Source: Nostoc sp. CHAB 5824
GTDB lineage: Bacteria > Cyanobacteriota > Cyanobacteriia > Cyanobacteriales > Nostocaceae
Reading direction: 5' to 3'
Length of the DNA stretch: 64,000 bases
Assembly: GCF_020829665.1 (NCBI RefSeq)
Contig: NZ_JAIVFT010000008.1
Location: 248,001 to 312,000, forward strand
Shown here piece by piece: positions 39,169-50,400 of the stretch. Each line of letters begins with the position of its first letter. Within the stretch, counting starts at the first letter, position 1. The notes beneath the pieces were generated by a model. That model was not told the DNA's origin. It ran no database searches and worked only from the letters and a program-made list of their open reading frames with translations. The position numbers were made by a program, and so were the translations under genes.

Positions 39169-42100
39169 CTACCTACTCATTTGGCTAATTTTGGCAAGCA
39201 ACGTGTCAAGTTCTGTTTGGCTTAGTTCTGCTTCTGGGAAATCTGAAGGTGTGTAGCCCCCCGCCTCTTTTGATTGGCAGTGGGCAATTAAGCAGTGCAG
39301 TGCTTCTATGAAACTCTCAGCCAAGCACTCAATAGTGGTGGGGTGATGAATGTTCTGGCTATATGTCCAATCCAATCGCAACTGACCACCAGTCACTATC
39401 GCATCAATTTCTAGTAAATGGTTACGGCTTCCTTGCAGGCTACGGTTTGGGCCAGTTGTTTGAGAAGCAAGTTGAAAAATAGAAGTATCTGCTAATACTT
39501 CGTCAAATTGCCCCAAATAGTTGAATTTTAACTGAGGTTGAGGTGTAGTTTGGAGGCTGCTATTTTGATTTAAGTATTTTAAAATACCGTAACTTATGCC
39601 GTTATAAGGAATATTACGTACCTGCTCTTTAATGGTTTTTAAGGCATCTCCTGGCGAGAAAGCATCGCCTAAGCTCAACAGAACTGGGAACTGGGCAGTA
39701 AACCAGCCGACTGTGCGCGATAAGTTAACTTCGGGGAAAATGTCTTCCCGTCCGTGGCCTTTGAGCGTGAGTAACAGTGAATTATCTCCTGTCCACTGGG
39801 TGCAAGCCTGAACTAGGGCTGTCAGCAAGACATCATTAACTTGGGTTTGATAAGCTTTTGGTACTTCTTGTAACAGGGCTTGAGTTTCTTCGCTGCTGAG
39901 TGAAACTGATACGGTTTCCACAGAAGCTACTGTATTTGCATCTGGATTTCCTGGAAAATCTGTTGGCAGGTAAATAATTTGTTTCTGGGTTTGATTCTGC
40001 CAGTATTTGAGTTCTGATTGTAACTTAGAGGAGTGAGCATATTCACTTAACTTTTCTGCCCATTGCTTGAAGGCTGTAGTTTTTGTAGGTAGCTGTATTT
40101 CCTCGCCTTGGCTAAGTTGTTGGTAAGCTGTCTGCAAATCTTCTAATAAAATTCGCCAAGATACACCATCAACTACTAAGTGGTGAATGATAATTAACAG
40201 CCTAGCTGGTTTATCTTTGCCTTGGTCAAAATAAGCAACCCGCATTAAAGGGCCAGCAGAGAGGTTGAGGCTGGCTTGTAACTTAGTAGCAGTAGATGTT
40301 ATAGCTTCTTCTTGTTCTGCTTCTGACTGCCCTGATAAATCCAGTTTGATAACAGGTATTATCTCGTCAGGTGCAGCATTAATTTGTTGCCAACCATTTT
40401 CTGTGGGTTGAAAACGCGATCGCAGGGCATCGTGATGTTGTAGCGATCGCTTTACTACTTGTTCCAATATCTGGAAGTCGAGATTCTGCCGTACTTCTAG
40501 CAATACTGACTGATTCCAGTGGTGGGGTTCAGGTAAATTCTGGGCAAAAAACCAATGTTGTATCGGGGTAAGGGGTACTTCTCCAGTTACTAAGCCTGTT
40601 TCCGCCTTTATAGACTCGGTTGTTTCAGCTACCGCTGCTAACTCAACAATTGTCTGATGTTCAAACAACTGCTTAGGAGTAAGTTGCAAACCCGCCTGAT
40701 TCGCTTTTGATATTACCTGAATGCTGAGGATAGAGTCGCCGCCTAACTCAAAAAAGTTATCCTCAATACCTACTTGCTTTAAACCCAGAACTTCTGCCCA
40801 AATTTTTGCTAGCTGTTCTTCTTGAGGTGTGCGTGGTGCGATATATGTTTTTTCGAGTTCTGGTGAAAGTTCTGGTGCAGGTAATGCCTTATAGTCTACT
40901 TTCCCGTTTGTAGTTAGGGGAATGGCATTGAGGATGACAAACGCAGTAGGAACCATGTACTCAGGTAATCTTTCCTGCATAAAGTGCCGCAGATCGCTAG
41001 TAGAGATGTGCAGGGAAACTAGATAAGCGACTAAGCGCTGGTTGCTCATTTCATCTTCGCGGACAGTGGCTACAGCTTGCCTAATCGATGGGTGTTGGCG
41101 CAAGATAGCTTCCACTTCTTCTAGTTCGATGCGGAAACCATGAATTTTGACTTGGCGATCGCTACGTCCCAAAAATTCAATATTGCCATCAGGTAAATAG
41201 CGTGCTAAATCACCAGTTTTATACAAACGACTCCCTTCTGCCTGACTAAAAGGATTGGGAATAAACCGTTCTTTTGTCAAGTCAGGACGGTTGAGGTATC
41301 CCCGCGCTAAGTTTGCGCCACCAATGTACAGTTCCCCTGTTACAGATATGGGAACTGGTTGCAGATGTTCATCCAGTAGGTAGATTTGGGTGTTAGCAAT
41401 GGGACGACCGATAGGCACTATTGCTGATTGGCTGAATGCTTGCGGTTCGACTTTATATGTCAGCACACCAACGGTAGCTTCTGTTGGGCCATAGTGGTTC
41501 AAAATTTGACAGCTAGGTTTTAGCTGTTGAATTTTTGCTACCAAATCCCAACTAGCGGCTTCACCACCAAGGATAAGTAATTGAGATGGCAGAATTTCTT
41601 CCGGGTTAGCAGCAGTTAACAGCGCATTTAAATGCGAAGGAACTATCTTGAGACAGTCGATAGGATGGCGGCGACAATACTCAGTTAACGCCACGGGGTT
41701 GGTAGCACGTTCTTGAGAGATAATATGCAGACATCCGCCTGTACACAAAGCGGAAAAAATAACGGTATTACCTAAGTCAGCAGCCAAAGTGGAGACAGTT
41801 GCAAAACTAGCAGCATCCGGTAAATCTAATTTTTCTAAAATGCCGTTGAGATAGTTGCATAGTTGCCGATGTTCAACTGCAACGCCTTTTGGTGTCCCTG
41901 TGGAACCAGATGTATAGATAACATAAGCCAAATTTTCACAGGTGACGCTGCTAACAGGATTCTCGTAACTGGGTGCGATCGCTTCCCAACTATCTAAACA
42001 GACTACTTGCGCTGTATGTGCAGGTAAACTGGAAAGTAATTTCTCTTGAGTCAACAGAACTTGTACTTGAGCATCTTGCAACATCAAACCCAAACGTTCC

Positions 42101-43701
42101 CCTGGAATAGTTGGATCTAAAGATAAGTAAGCGCCACCTGCTTTGAGGACTGCCAAAATAGCCACAATTGACAGATGCGATCGCTCTAAACAAATCCCCA
42201 CTAATACATCAGATTTTACACCCAATTTTTGGAGATAATTGGCTAATTGATTTGCCCGATTGTTGAGTTTGTGGTAACTGAGTTGTTCATCTTCAAACAC
42301 AACAGCAATATTGTCTGGTGTCTTAACCGCTTGTGTTGTAAATAGTTGATGAATGCATTTGTCTTGTGGATAATCAGTCTGGGTTTGATTGAAATCAATT
42401 AGTAGTTGCTGTAACTGATGGGAAGGGAGAATTTCCAGCTTACTAATTGGCGAATTTGGATTTGCGATCGCACTAGCTACTAAAGTTTGGAATTGCTCGG
42501 CTAAAAGAGCGATCGCCGCAGATGTAAACAGATTTTTATCGTAATCAACTCTAAGATTTACAAAGTCATCTTTAACAAACCCAGAAAGCTTAATATTAAA
42601 TTTGTCAATACAGGTGTACTGTTTGTAAACTGAGAACGACACATCATTTAAGTAACACTTTTCAGGCAAATCAGTAAATTCAAATAATATTGGTAATCCG
42701 TCAGACAAGCTATCTATTTGTTCTAAAACAAAATATTCTTGCCACTCGTAAGCATTTTGCTTATCTTGCTTAACCTGCTCTATAACTTCCTTAAAGCTTA
42801 AGTCTGGTGTAAGACGATTAGAACTTGGTAGAGATTTAGCGATTAATCCTAAAGTATTCTGTAATTCTTCATATTCTCTACCATTACAAATATAACCAAC
42901 TATAATCTTTGATTGTTTTATTAGCCGCCACAGTAAAATCTGCCAGCATGAAAGCAAGAATTCATCTAGAAAAAAGTCTGTTTGTTTTAGCCACGCTTTA
43001 ATAGCAGTATTAAGACGTTCATCAATTGTCAATTTCCCAAATTCTGGCTGAAATTCTCCTTGATTGTTGCCTTTTTCTTGGAAAGGAAGCTGTAGTTGAG
43101 ATAAAGCTGAAAAATCTTGCTGACACCAATAATCTTTAAATGTTTCTGCTTCTGATTCTATTAATAATTGATTTTGCCATTCGGAAAAATGGGCATACTG
43201 CACCACTTCTTTTGCCGAACCGTTACCATATAAATCGCTAATTTCCCAAAACAGATTTTTGAGCGTTTCATTATCAGCACATAATGCTGGTAAAGTAATA
43301 ACCAAAATATGTTTATTGACTGACAACTTGAGTAAAGATGCCCGTAAAAGTGGTGCTTGCTCTAAATTAAAAGGCTTTCTGGTTTCATTCTGGCAAGCCA
43401 ATTCAATTGCAACTGCTTCTGTTGCGGAATTGCTTAAATCTATTTCTTGGTATGAAAAAATACAGTTATCTTCTACCACCATAACTGGTAGTTTCAATCC
43501 AGCTACTTTCCGAAAACTAGTTTGCAGTATTTCATGGCGAAATACAACTTGCTGTAAAGCAGATTCTAAAGCTTCTTTGTTTAAATTACCTTCTAGCAAA
43601 ATAGCAGTTTGAGCAACATAAGCACTGCTTTCTTGTTGCAATAACCACAGCCGTTTTTGCTGGGGAGAAAGTCGAAAACCATTAATAGTTTCAGTTAGCA
43701 T
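39169..43701 (-). CDS. NRPS module with degenerate C: C*-A(Asp)-PCP-E
   Basis: I start at ATG 43701 (1510 residues) because GGAGG lies six bases upstream; an ATG at 43731 would add ten unlikely residues. The first 430 residues are condensation-like (GFRLSPQQKRLWLL) but HHxxxDG is replaced by LPALCADNET near 137. A domain with code DLTKIGHVGK (from AADLGNT, IVPSHL, ILGGEA, NHYGPTEATVG), the aspartate code. PCP serine in ELGGDSILSI near 989. E domain with HHLVVDG near 1172. The C-terminal YTPSDFPEAELSQ is a donor docking helix. It overlaps the preceding C-TauD gene by 11 bp, so the two are translationally coupled. Predicted residue: D-beta-hydroxyaspartate, a bidentate iron ligand. Confidence 0.92.
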   Translation of the reverse strand: MLTETINGFRLSPQQKRLWLLQQESSAYVAQTAILLEGNLNKEALESALQQVVFRHEILQTSFRKVAGLKLPVMVVEDNCIFSYQEIDLSNSATEAVAIELACQNETRKPFNLEQAPLLRASLLKLSVNKHILVITLPALCADNETLKNLFWEISDLYGNGSAKEVVQYAHFSEWQNQLLIESEAETFKDYWCQQDFSALSQLQLPFQEKGNNQGEFQPEFGKLTIDERLNTAIKAWLKQTDFFLDEFLLSCWQILLWRLIKQSKIIVGYICNGREYEELQNTLGLIAKSLPSSNRLTPDLSFKEVIEQVKQDKQNAYEWQEYFVLEQIDSLSDGLPILFEFTDLPEKCYLNDVSFSVYKQYTCIDKFNIKLSGFVKDDFVNLRVDYDKNLFTSAAIALLAEQFQTLVASAIANPNSPISKLEILPSHQLQQLLIDFNQTQTDYPQDKCIHQLFTTQAVKTPDNIAVVFEDEQLSYHKLNNRANQLANYLQKLGVKSDVLVGICLERSHLSIVAILAVLKAGGAYLSLDPTIPGERLGLMLQDAQVQVLLTQEKLLSSLPAHTAQVVCLDSWEAIAPSYENPVSSVTCENLAYVIYTSGSTGTPKGVAVEHRQLCNYLNGILEKLDLPDAASFATVSTLAADLGNTVIFSALCTGGCLHIISQERATNPVALTEYCRRHPIDCLKIVPSHLNALLTAANPEEILPSQLLILGGEAASWDLVAKIQQLKPSCQILNHYGPTEATVGVLTYKVEPQAFSQSAIVPIGRPIANTQIYLLDEHLQPVPISVTGELYIGGANLARGYLNRPDLTKERFIPNPFSQAEGSRLYKTGDLARYLPDGNIEFLGRSDRQVKIHGFRIELEEVEAILRQHPSIRQAVATVREDEMSNQRLVAYLVSLHISTSDLRHFMQERLPEYMVPTAFVILNAIPLTTNGKVDYKALPAPELSPELEKTYIAPRTPQEEQLAKIWAEVLGLKQVGIEDNFFELGGDSILSIQVISKANQAGLQLTPKQLFEHQTIVELAAVAETTESIKAETGLVTGEVPLTPIQHWFFAQNLPEPHHWNQSVLLEVRQNLDFQILEQVVKRSLQHHDALRSRFQPTENGWQQINAAPDEIIPVIKLDLSGQSEAEQEEAITSTATKLQASLNLSAGPLMRVAYFDQGKDKPARLLIIIHHLVVDGVSWRILLEDLQTAYQQLSQGEEIQLPTKTTAFKQWAEKLSEYAHSSKLQSELKYWQNQTQKQIIYLPTDFPGNPDANTVASVETVSVSLSSEETQALLQEVPKAYQTQVNDVLLTALVQACTQWTGDNSLLLTLKGHGREDIFPEVNLSRTVGWFTAQFPVLLSLGDAFSPGDALKTIKEQVRNIPYNGISYGILKYLNQNSSLQTTPQPQLKFNYLGQFDEVLADTSIFQLASQTTGPNRSLQGSRNHLLEIDAIVTGGQLRLDWTYSQNIHHPTTIECLAESFIEALHCLIAHCQSKEAGGYTPSDFPEAELSQTELDTLLAKISQMSR

Positions 43702-46246
43702 ATACTTCCTCCATAATATTTTGGCTGGCAATATTATTGCTGTGGATCATTTCTCCCATCGCTACTACAATCTTGCGTTGTCCTACATAGGGAGAGCGCC
43801 CGTGAGCGCATAACATATTATCTAGCATGAGAATGTCTCCTTTTTGCCACTCAAAGCTAGTTTGAGACTGTTGATATACTTGATTAATTTCTGTAATTAC
43901 ATCATCTTCAATAGAAGTACCATCACCATAATAAACATTACGTGGTAGTTTTTTTTCATCAAATAAAGATAATAAAGATTTTCTAGTTGTTACATCCAAA
44001 TAAGCTATGTGATGTAATTGAATTTGATTAAAAAATATCGATTCACTAGTTTTAGGATGTACCGTTAATGCTGGACGAACTTGGCGAGTTATCAAACCAT
44101 CGTCTCCATACCATTCAAAGATAATCCCAGCTTGACGGCAATAATCTTCAACATCGCTTTTATCGGAAGTGCGGAAAAAATCTTGCCAACTAACATCTAA
44201 ATTATTCGTATAGTTACGAACATACATTAATTGTTTTTGGGCTAGTTTTTCTCGTAATTTTGCTGGGAGAATTTGATAGGCTTTGCGACAATCTACAATT
44301 GGTGTTTCTCCGCCTTGTTGTGCAGGTTGAACACAGTAAAACCAAATTTTTAAGGGGAAGCAATGCAAATGGGAGCTTTCATTGTGGAAAAATATAGCTT
44401 TATCTGCTGGGTAAGGAGTAGAACCATAAACTTTACCACCTTCTCCAGCGCGAGGTAAATCTCCATATTCAGCAAATAAGTTGGGACAAATTGCTTGAGC
44501 GAAATTTTCAAACTCTGAAACTGATTGTATATTAAAATCTCTAAATAAAATCGCTCCGTGTTTGAATAATTCTGTTTCGATATATTCTCGATTATTCTCA
44601 GCCCAAGACATTAAATCAACTTCTGCACTGTTAGGCTGAATCACGAGAGGAAATTTTTGTCCCTCTTGCAAATAATCTGTTTTAATTAATTGCTCTACTG
44701 ACAAACTTACTGCTTTAGGAGCAATAGTCATAAATTTTTGTCTTTTAGTTGCTTTACGCTCCTGTTGTTGCATAGTTTGTTGTGCTTTTTCTGCTTCCGT
44801 AAGCATTTCTAATGTATTGATGCGGCTTTGAGGTTGAGTAACAATACTGTTGATTAATGTCTGCCAGTGATTTGTAAACCGAGTGATAGTATCTTGGGCA
44901 AATAAATCAGCGTTATATTGCCATTTTCCTTCTATACCTTGCTCAGTTTCTGTGAGAAACAAGGCTAAATCGAATCTGGCATTTATACTTTCTACTTCCA
45001 GTAAATTTAAGGTAAGTCCTGGTAATTCTAAGGCTGAATTCGGTGTATTTAGCAGGACAAATAATACCTGAAATAACGGAACTGTGTTACTTAGATGGCG
45101 CTCAGGTTGTAATTCTCTAACTAAGTCGTCAAAGGGTAAATCCTGATGAGCGTAAGCTACTAATGTTTGGATACGAACACGTTGCAATAACTCTAGGAAC
45201 GTAGGATTTCCGCTTAAATCTGTGCGTAATACTAATAAGTTAACGAAGAATCCAATTAATTGTTCAATTTCTGCTTGATTGCGGTTGGCAACATCAGTAC
45301 CAACAACAATATCATCTTGGTTGCAGTAGCGTTGCAGTAGGATTTTAAAACTTGCCAGCAGTGTCATAAATAAGGTTACACCTACTTGCTGGCAAAGCGA
45401 TCGCACTTCTTGCACCACTGACGCAGGTATCAAGAATATGTGACTAGCACCCCGGTTAGTTTTCACTTCTGCACGGGGACGGGTTGTAGGTAGTTGCAGT
45501 ACAGGTAAGTTTGCTAATTGCTGCTTCCAGTAACTAAGTAAAGCTTCTCGTCTTTCACCTTGTAAGTGTTGACGTTGCCAAACTGCAAAGTCTGCGTATT
45601 GGATGGGTAATGCTGGCAAAGGAGAGGGTTCTCCAGCAGCAAAGGCGGTGTAAAGTGCTGCTAGCTCCCTAATTAATATACCCTTTGACCAACCATCAAA
45701 AACGATATGGTGGATAGTGAATAGTAAGATGTGTTCTTGTTCCCCTAGCTGCAAAAGTGTGCATCTCAGCAAAGGTGCTTGGGCAAAATCAAAAGGAAGT
45801 TGAAATTCCTTAATACTCAAATACTCAATTTCTGCTTTTTGTTGAGCTTTCGGCAATTCCCGCAAGTTAACTACAGGTATTTTTTGCTGCACATCGGAAG
45901 TAATTACCTGGAATGGTTGCCCATCTACGGAAGTAAAGGTAGTGCGTAAAACTTCATGACGGCGAATAATTTCGTTAATGCTTTCCTCTAACGCCTCTAT
46001 ATTCAACTTACCCACAAGGCGAATTGCTGCGGACATATTGTAAATATCGCTACCAGGGTTTAGCTGTTCTTGTAACCATAATCTAGCTTGGGCAAAGGAT
46101 AGAGGTAAATTCTTATCACGGGGAATAGGTGTAATGGCAATGGATGTTGATGTTTTAATCTTTAAGTTTTTTTGTCTCAGCCGCAGTTCCAACAATGCTC
46201 GTTGTTCGGCAGATAAGGCGGCAATTCTTTCGTTTATATCTTTCAC
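43691..46246 (-). CDS. Condensation domain fused to TauD-like beta-hydroxylase
   Basis: An 851-residue protein with no A or PCP domain. An N-terminal helix (ERIAALSAEQRALL) leads into a C domain at 40-490 (LPLSFAQARLWLQEQL; HHIVFDG near 178). A TauD/SyrP-like oxygenase occupies 520-835, with FFHNESSH near 620 (HxE) and CAHGRSPYVGQRK near 815. The start is GTG 46246, six bases after the monooxygenase stop. The C domain should join the polyketide-extended chain to Asp loaded on the next protein, and the oxygenase should hydroxylate that Asp. Fused beta-hydroxylase domains at an NRPS C-terminus are known from siderophore lines and are reported to differ in stereochemistry from stand-alone ones. 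Confidence 0.88.
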   Translation of the reverse strand: MKDINERIAALSAEQRALLELRLRQKNLKIKTSTSIAITPIPRDKNLPLSFAQARLWLQEQLNPGSDIYNMSAAIRLVGKLNIEALEESINEIIRRHEVLRTTFTSVDGQPFQVITSDVQQKIPVVNLRELPKAQQKAEIEYLSIKEFQLPFDFAQAPLLRCTLLQLGEQEHILLFTIHHIVFDGWSKGILIRELAALYTAFAAGEPSPLPALPIQYADFAVWQRQHLQGERREALLSYWKQQLANLPVLQLPTTRPRAEVKTNRGASHIFLIPASVVQEVRSLCQQVGVTLFMTLLASFKILLQRYCNQDDIVVGTDVANRNQAEIEQLIGFFVNLLVLRTDLSGNPTFLELLQRVRIQTLVAYAHQDLPFDDLVRELQPERHLSNTVPLFQVLFVLLNTPNSALELPGLTLNLLEVESINARFDLALFLTETEQGIEGKWQYNADLFAQDTITRFTNHWQTLINSIVTQPQSRINTLEMLTEAEKAQQTMQQQERKATKRQKFMTIAPKAVSLSVEQLIKTDYLQEGQKFPLVIQPNSAEVDLMSWAENNREYIETELFKHGAILFRDFNIQSVSEFENFAQAICPNLFAEYGDLPRAGEGGKVYGSTPYPADKAIFFHNESSHLHCFPLKIWFYCVQPAQQGGETPIVDCRKAYQILPAKLREKLAQKQLMYVRNYTNNLDVSWQDFFRTSDKSDVEDYCRQAGIIFEWYGDDGLITRQVRPALTVHPKTSESIFFNQIQLHHIAYLDVTTRKSLLSLFDEKKLPRNVYYGDGTSIEDDVITEINQVYQQSQTSFEWQKGDILMLDNMLCAHGRSPYVGQRKIVVAMGEMIHSNNIASQNIMEEVYAN

Positions 46247-46252
46247 AATTAA

Positions 46253-47341
46253 TCACCCAAATAAGCTTAAAGTTGAATACTTAGTTATGTTTTTTATTTG
46301 CTTATACTCTTGCTTGAAATATGTTAATTTATTCAAGCTTGTCATTACTGTATCGAAGTTCAAACCAAAATCAACCAAACAAGCTATTTCATCTACGCCA
46401 ATTTTTTGAAGACGTTCAATTGTTTGACGGCAGCTTTCTGACGTACCAATTAACACTCTACCTTGTTGAAAGTAGCGTTCAAAAGCGAATTCTAAAAGTT
46501 GTTGCCGATCTTCTTCCGTAAAGTTTTCGAGATTGAATTGAAAATTGATGCGTTTTGCTAAGTTCTCAACTAAGCCAAAATGTGTTTTGAGATAATTACA
46601 AAAAGGCTGTTTTACTTGTTGTTTAACTAATTGTTCATTGTCTCCTATATAAGTGTGCATCATTAGAGATACTTTGCAACTTTTTGGATCGTGACCATGT
46701 TGAGCCAAAGTACGACGATAAAGAGATATTTGTTGTGCTAAATCATCAATGGTGGCATACAACAGAGAAGTTAAAACATTAGCGCCTATTTTACCTGCAC
46801 CAATAAATGTAGCGTCAGCTTGGCAAGTAATCCAAATTGGTACTTGAGATTGTATCGGACGGGGAAATGTTTTTATCTTAACTTTATTGTCTGAGCCATT
46901 AACAAATTCAATTTCTTCTCCATGCCAAAGTTTCTGCACAATCTCGATATCACGCCACATAACTTCTTTACGTTCAGCGTAATTTTCTGGACGTAATAAA
47001 AAATCATCTGCGTGCCAACCAGGTGCAAAAGAAAGTCCAACTCTACCACCAGATAAGTTATCAACCACTGCCCATTCTTCGGCAACTCTGACAGGATGTT
47101 GTAATGGCATCACGATACTACCAGACCTAAGTTGAATTTTCTCAGTTACCATTGCTAAGGCTGCACTAATTACCGATGGATTTGGATACAAACCCCCAAA
47201 AGGATGAAAATGCCGTTCGGGAGTCCATACTGCTGAAAACTCATGTTTGTCGGCAAATTTAGCTGTTTCTAGTAAAAGTTGATATTTATCCGATTCAATT
47301 GTTGAGCCATCGCCAGAAAAGTACAGGATGCTAAATTTCAT
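46253..47341 (-). CDS. Luciferase-like FMN monooxygenase of the MupA/Atu3671 type
   Basis: I place the start at ATG 47341 (362 residues, MKFSILYFSGDG), where this family normally begins; an upstream ATG at 47407 would add 22 residues encoded in repeat-like DNA. Family features are ERHFHPFGGLYPNPSV near residue 42, SGSIVMPLQHPVRVAEEWAV and SFAPGWHADDF. The fold is a TIM barrel using reduced flavin and oxygen. Members sit almost only in NRPS/PKS clusters as trans or embedded oxygenases, but their exact reactions are mostly unproven. It lies between the PKS gene (144 bp gap) and the C-TauD gene (6 bp gap), so it may act on the carrier-bound polyketide-extended intermediate. Confidence 0.85.
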   Translation of the reverse strand: MKFSILYFSGDGSTIESDKYQLLLETAKFADKHEFSAVWTPERHFHPFGGLYPNPSVISAALAMVTEKIQLRSGSIVMPLQHPVRVAEEWAVVDNLSGGRVGLSFAPGWHADDFLLRPENYAERKEVMWRDIEIVQKLWHGEEIEFVNGSDNKVKIKTFPRPIQSQVPIWITCQADATFIGAGKIGANVLTSLLYATIDDLAQQISLYRRTLAQHGHDPKSCKVSLMMHTYIGDNEQLVKQQVKQPFCNYLKTHFGLVENLAKRINFQFNLENFTEEDRQQLLEFAFERYFQQGRVLIGTSESCRQTIERLQKIGVDEIACLVDFGLNFDTVMTSLNKLTYFKQEYKQIKNITKYSTLSLFG

Positions 47342-47485
47342 AAATAATTTATAATTCCTGAGGAAGTCGGAGTCTTCTCGCAAGGGGAGCGTCGGAACGA
47401 ACGTCACCCGAAGAGTAATTCGTAATTTGTAATAGGTTTGTTTCTATAACCTCTTACATTGTTAGATTGCTCCACAATAGATAAT

Positions 47486-50400
47486 TTAACTAACTGTTGA
47501 TTCTTGGGCTAGTTGTTTTTGAAGTTCTTCAAGGGAAAGATTTTCTATTTCTGCTAATAGCTGTGCTATTTCATCAAGTTCTTCTGATTGCGGCTGCTTC
47601 TCAACAATGATATTAGCTAATTCGCTAACTGTAGGAGCATCAAAAAGGAGGGTACGTAGTGGTAATTCGATTTGAAAAACTTCTCTGAGGCGGGAAATAG
47701 TTTGGACTGCTAGTAAGGAATGTCCCCCTAATTCAAAGAAGTCATCATGAACTCCTATTTTTTCGATACCGATGAGTTCTTCCCAGATATTGGTAATAGT
47801 TTGTTCAATTTGATTTCGAGGAGCTACATAAGTATTTGCTTGCAGAGAGCGTGAATGTCTGCTGGCAGATACTTGGCAAGGATTTACTGGCTTTTGAGCA
47901 AAGGATAAAGATAAAACTAATTGGTTAAGTTGCTCAATTCTTGCTTGTAAATCTTCGGTGGAAACTATAACTTGAGGTAAAGAGTTGGTTAAAATTCGGC
48001 TAAAGACATCAATTCCTTCTGGTGGCAGAATAGCATTTTTTAAACTTTCTTTGCGCCAGTTATTAATTTCATCAGGAACATTAGTATTAACTGCCATACC
48101 AACTTCTTGCCAAGCGTCCCAATTAATCGCAACTGTAAATCGGTTATTTGTTACAGTATTCCAATGAGTAAAGGCATCTAAGAAAGTATTTGCAGCACAA
48201 TAGTCTACTTGTCCAAGTCCTCCTTGAATTGCAGTTAAGGATGAACAAAGCACTAAGAAGTCTAAATCGATGTTTTTGAGAACATTATTTAGAGTTAGTG
48301 TTCCTTTAATTTTGGGTGCAAAAACTTTTTCGGCAATTTCTGGTGTTTTGAGTTGAATCATCCCAGAGCCAGCAATACCAGCAGTGTGGATGACACCGTG
48401 AATTGTACCAAAGCATTCTAAAGATTGCGCGATCGCACTCTGCATCTGTTCATAATTAGTAACATCAGCAGTCAGTACCAATACTTCCGCACCTAATGCT
48501 TCTAATTGTTTGATTTTTTCGTTTTCAGACGGGAGAGAACGTCCTAATAAAATCAGTTTGGCTTGTACAGCTTTAGCTAAGTACTCAGCTAAAACTAAAC
48601 CCATACCTCCCATTCCACCTGTAATTAGGTATACCCCTTTTTGGCGCAAACGACTTTTATTTTCGGTAGCTGGTTCTAGCGTTACAGGCTCAAATGTTTG
48701 TACCCAACGGTAATTATTACGGTAGGCAATTATTGTATCTTCTGATTCTACTGTTAATTCTGCCAATAACTGCTCTAAAAAATCTTCGCTTGTTGATGTA
48801 GGCAGCAAAATATCAACCAAACGAGAATTGATATTCGGATATTCTTGAGGAATTACTTTGCACGCACCCAATATGGTTGTTTTTTCAGGATAGAATTTTT
48901 CATTTCCTATTATGTAGTGCAGATGATTAGCAATAACTAAAAGTTGCATTGCATCACTTATCTGCTGTTGTCCAATCGCTTGCGCTAAGTAAACAAGACT
49001 ATAGAAACCTAAATTTTGAGTTGTTTCCCAAGATAAAGCTTCTGATTGGGTAAGACTCCACAAATGGATAATTGTATTGGGAATTTTTCCTTGTTTCTTT
49101 AACTGCCGCAGCAAGTTATGATAATCATCTACTTGAGCAGGATTGATAGCGTATGTATTGCTATCAATTTGATTAAATTTTTCTCCTAACTTAACAGTGA
49201 TTACATCCTGTCTAAATTGTTGCAGTTTTTCAACAAGTTGTGAACCTAACCCATGTTCATCTGCAAAAACCAAAGAGCAACCAGAAGTAATATCTTTTGT
49301 TTTGACGACAGGAACTCGTTTCCAGGAAGGAATATAAAACCAGTCAGTAATATTAGGCTTTTTACCTAGCTTGCTTTCACCTCTTTTGGATACTTGAGTT
49401 TGTATTTCTGGCTTAATCCAGTAACGCTGGCGTTCAAAGGGATAAGTTGGTAAAGGTACACGGTAACGCTGTTCGTAGGTATAAAAACCTGACCAATTTA
49501 CCTCAACTCCTGCTAACCACAACCGCCCTAGAATACTCAATAAGAACGCTACATCTGATTTTTCTTCCTGGGGGTGACGTAAGGAAGGTAATATCACCTG
49601 CCCTGCTGCTTCTTGGGCGTGTTGTTTGATGAGAGTACACAAAGTCCGTCCTGGCCCTACTTCTAACAGAATGCGGTTTGGTTCTTGTAACAGTTGGGTA
49701 ATTCCGGCACTGAAGCAAACTGTTTGGCGTAAATGTTTCGCCCAATAATCAGAATCTGTAGCTTCTTCTGCTGTGATCCAGGTTCCTGTAACGTTAGAGA
49801 TAAAAGGAATTTGGGGAGGATTTAGTTTAACTTTTTTCACCTCTTGGATAAATGGCTCCAATATTGGTGTCATCATTTGGGAATGAAAAGCATGGGAAGT
49901 ATGGAGACAATGGCACTGTACACCTTGAGCTATGAGTTGCTCATAAAGCGCGTCTATGGCTGCATGGTTTCCTGAAACTACACATGAAGAAGGTGCATTG
50001 GTAGCGGCTAAAGATAAATTTTCGTTGAGAAGGGTTTTCACCTCTGCTTCTGGTAGGGAAATAGAGAGCATACTCCCACTTGGAAGTTGCTGCATGAATC
50101 GCCCACGCATGGTAACTAAAGTTAAAGCATCTTCCAAAGACATGACACCAGCAAGACAGGCGGCTACATATTCTCCTATGCTGTGACCAATCATTGCCTG
50201 TGGAGAAATGCCCCAAGATATCCACAATTGAGCTAAAGCATACTCAATCACAAACAATGCTGGCTGAGTAATATGAGTTTGTTTTAATTTCTCCGTGGCT
50301 GCTTCAGTTTCAGTCTCGTTTGGATAAAGAAGCGATACTCCATAGGAGTCACTTCGTGAATGCAAATCTAGCTCTAAATGGAGTTTTAAGATTTCGCAGC

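Noticed and set aside
39169..43701. Reading the A-domain code as ADNKIGHVGK
   Set aside because: Aligning AADLGNT so that its Asp takes position 235 gives DLTKIGHVGK, the known Asp code; the other register leaves no Asp235.
47342..47407. N-terminal 22 residues of the luciferase-like gene
   Set aside because: Encoded in GC-rich repeat-like DNA and absent from the family, whose members begin at MKFS.
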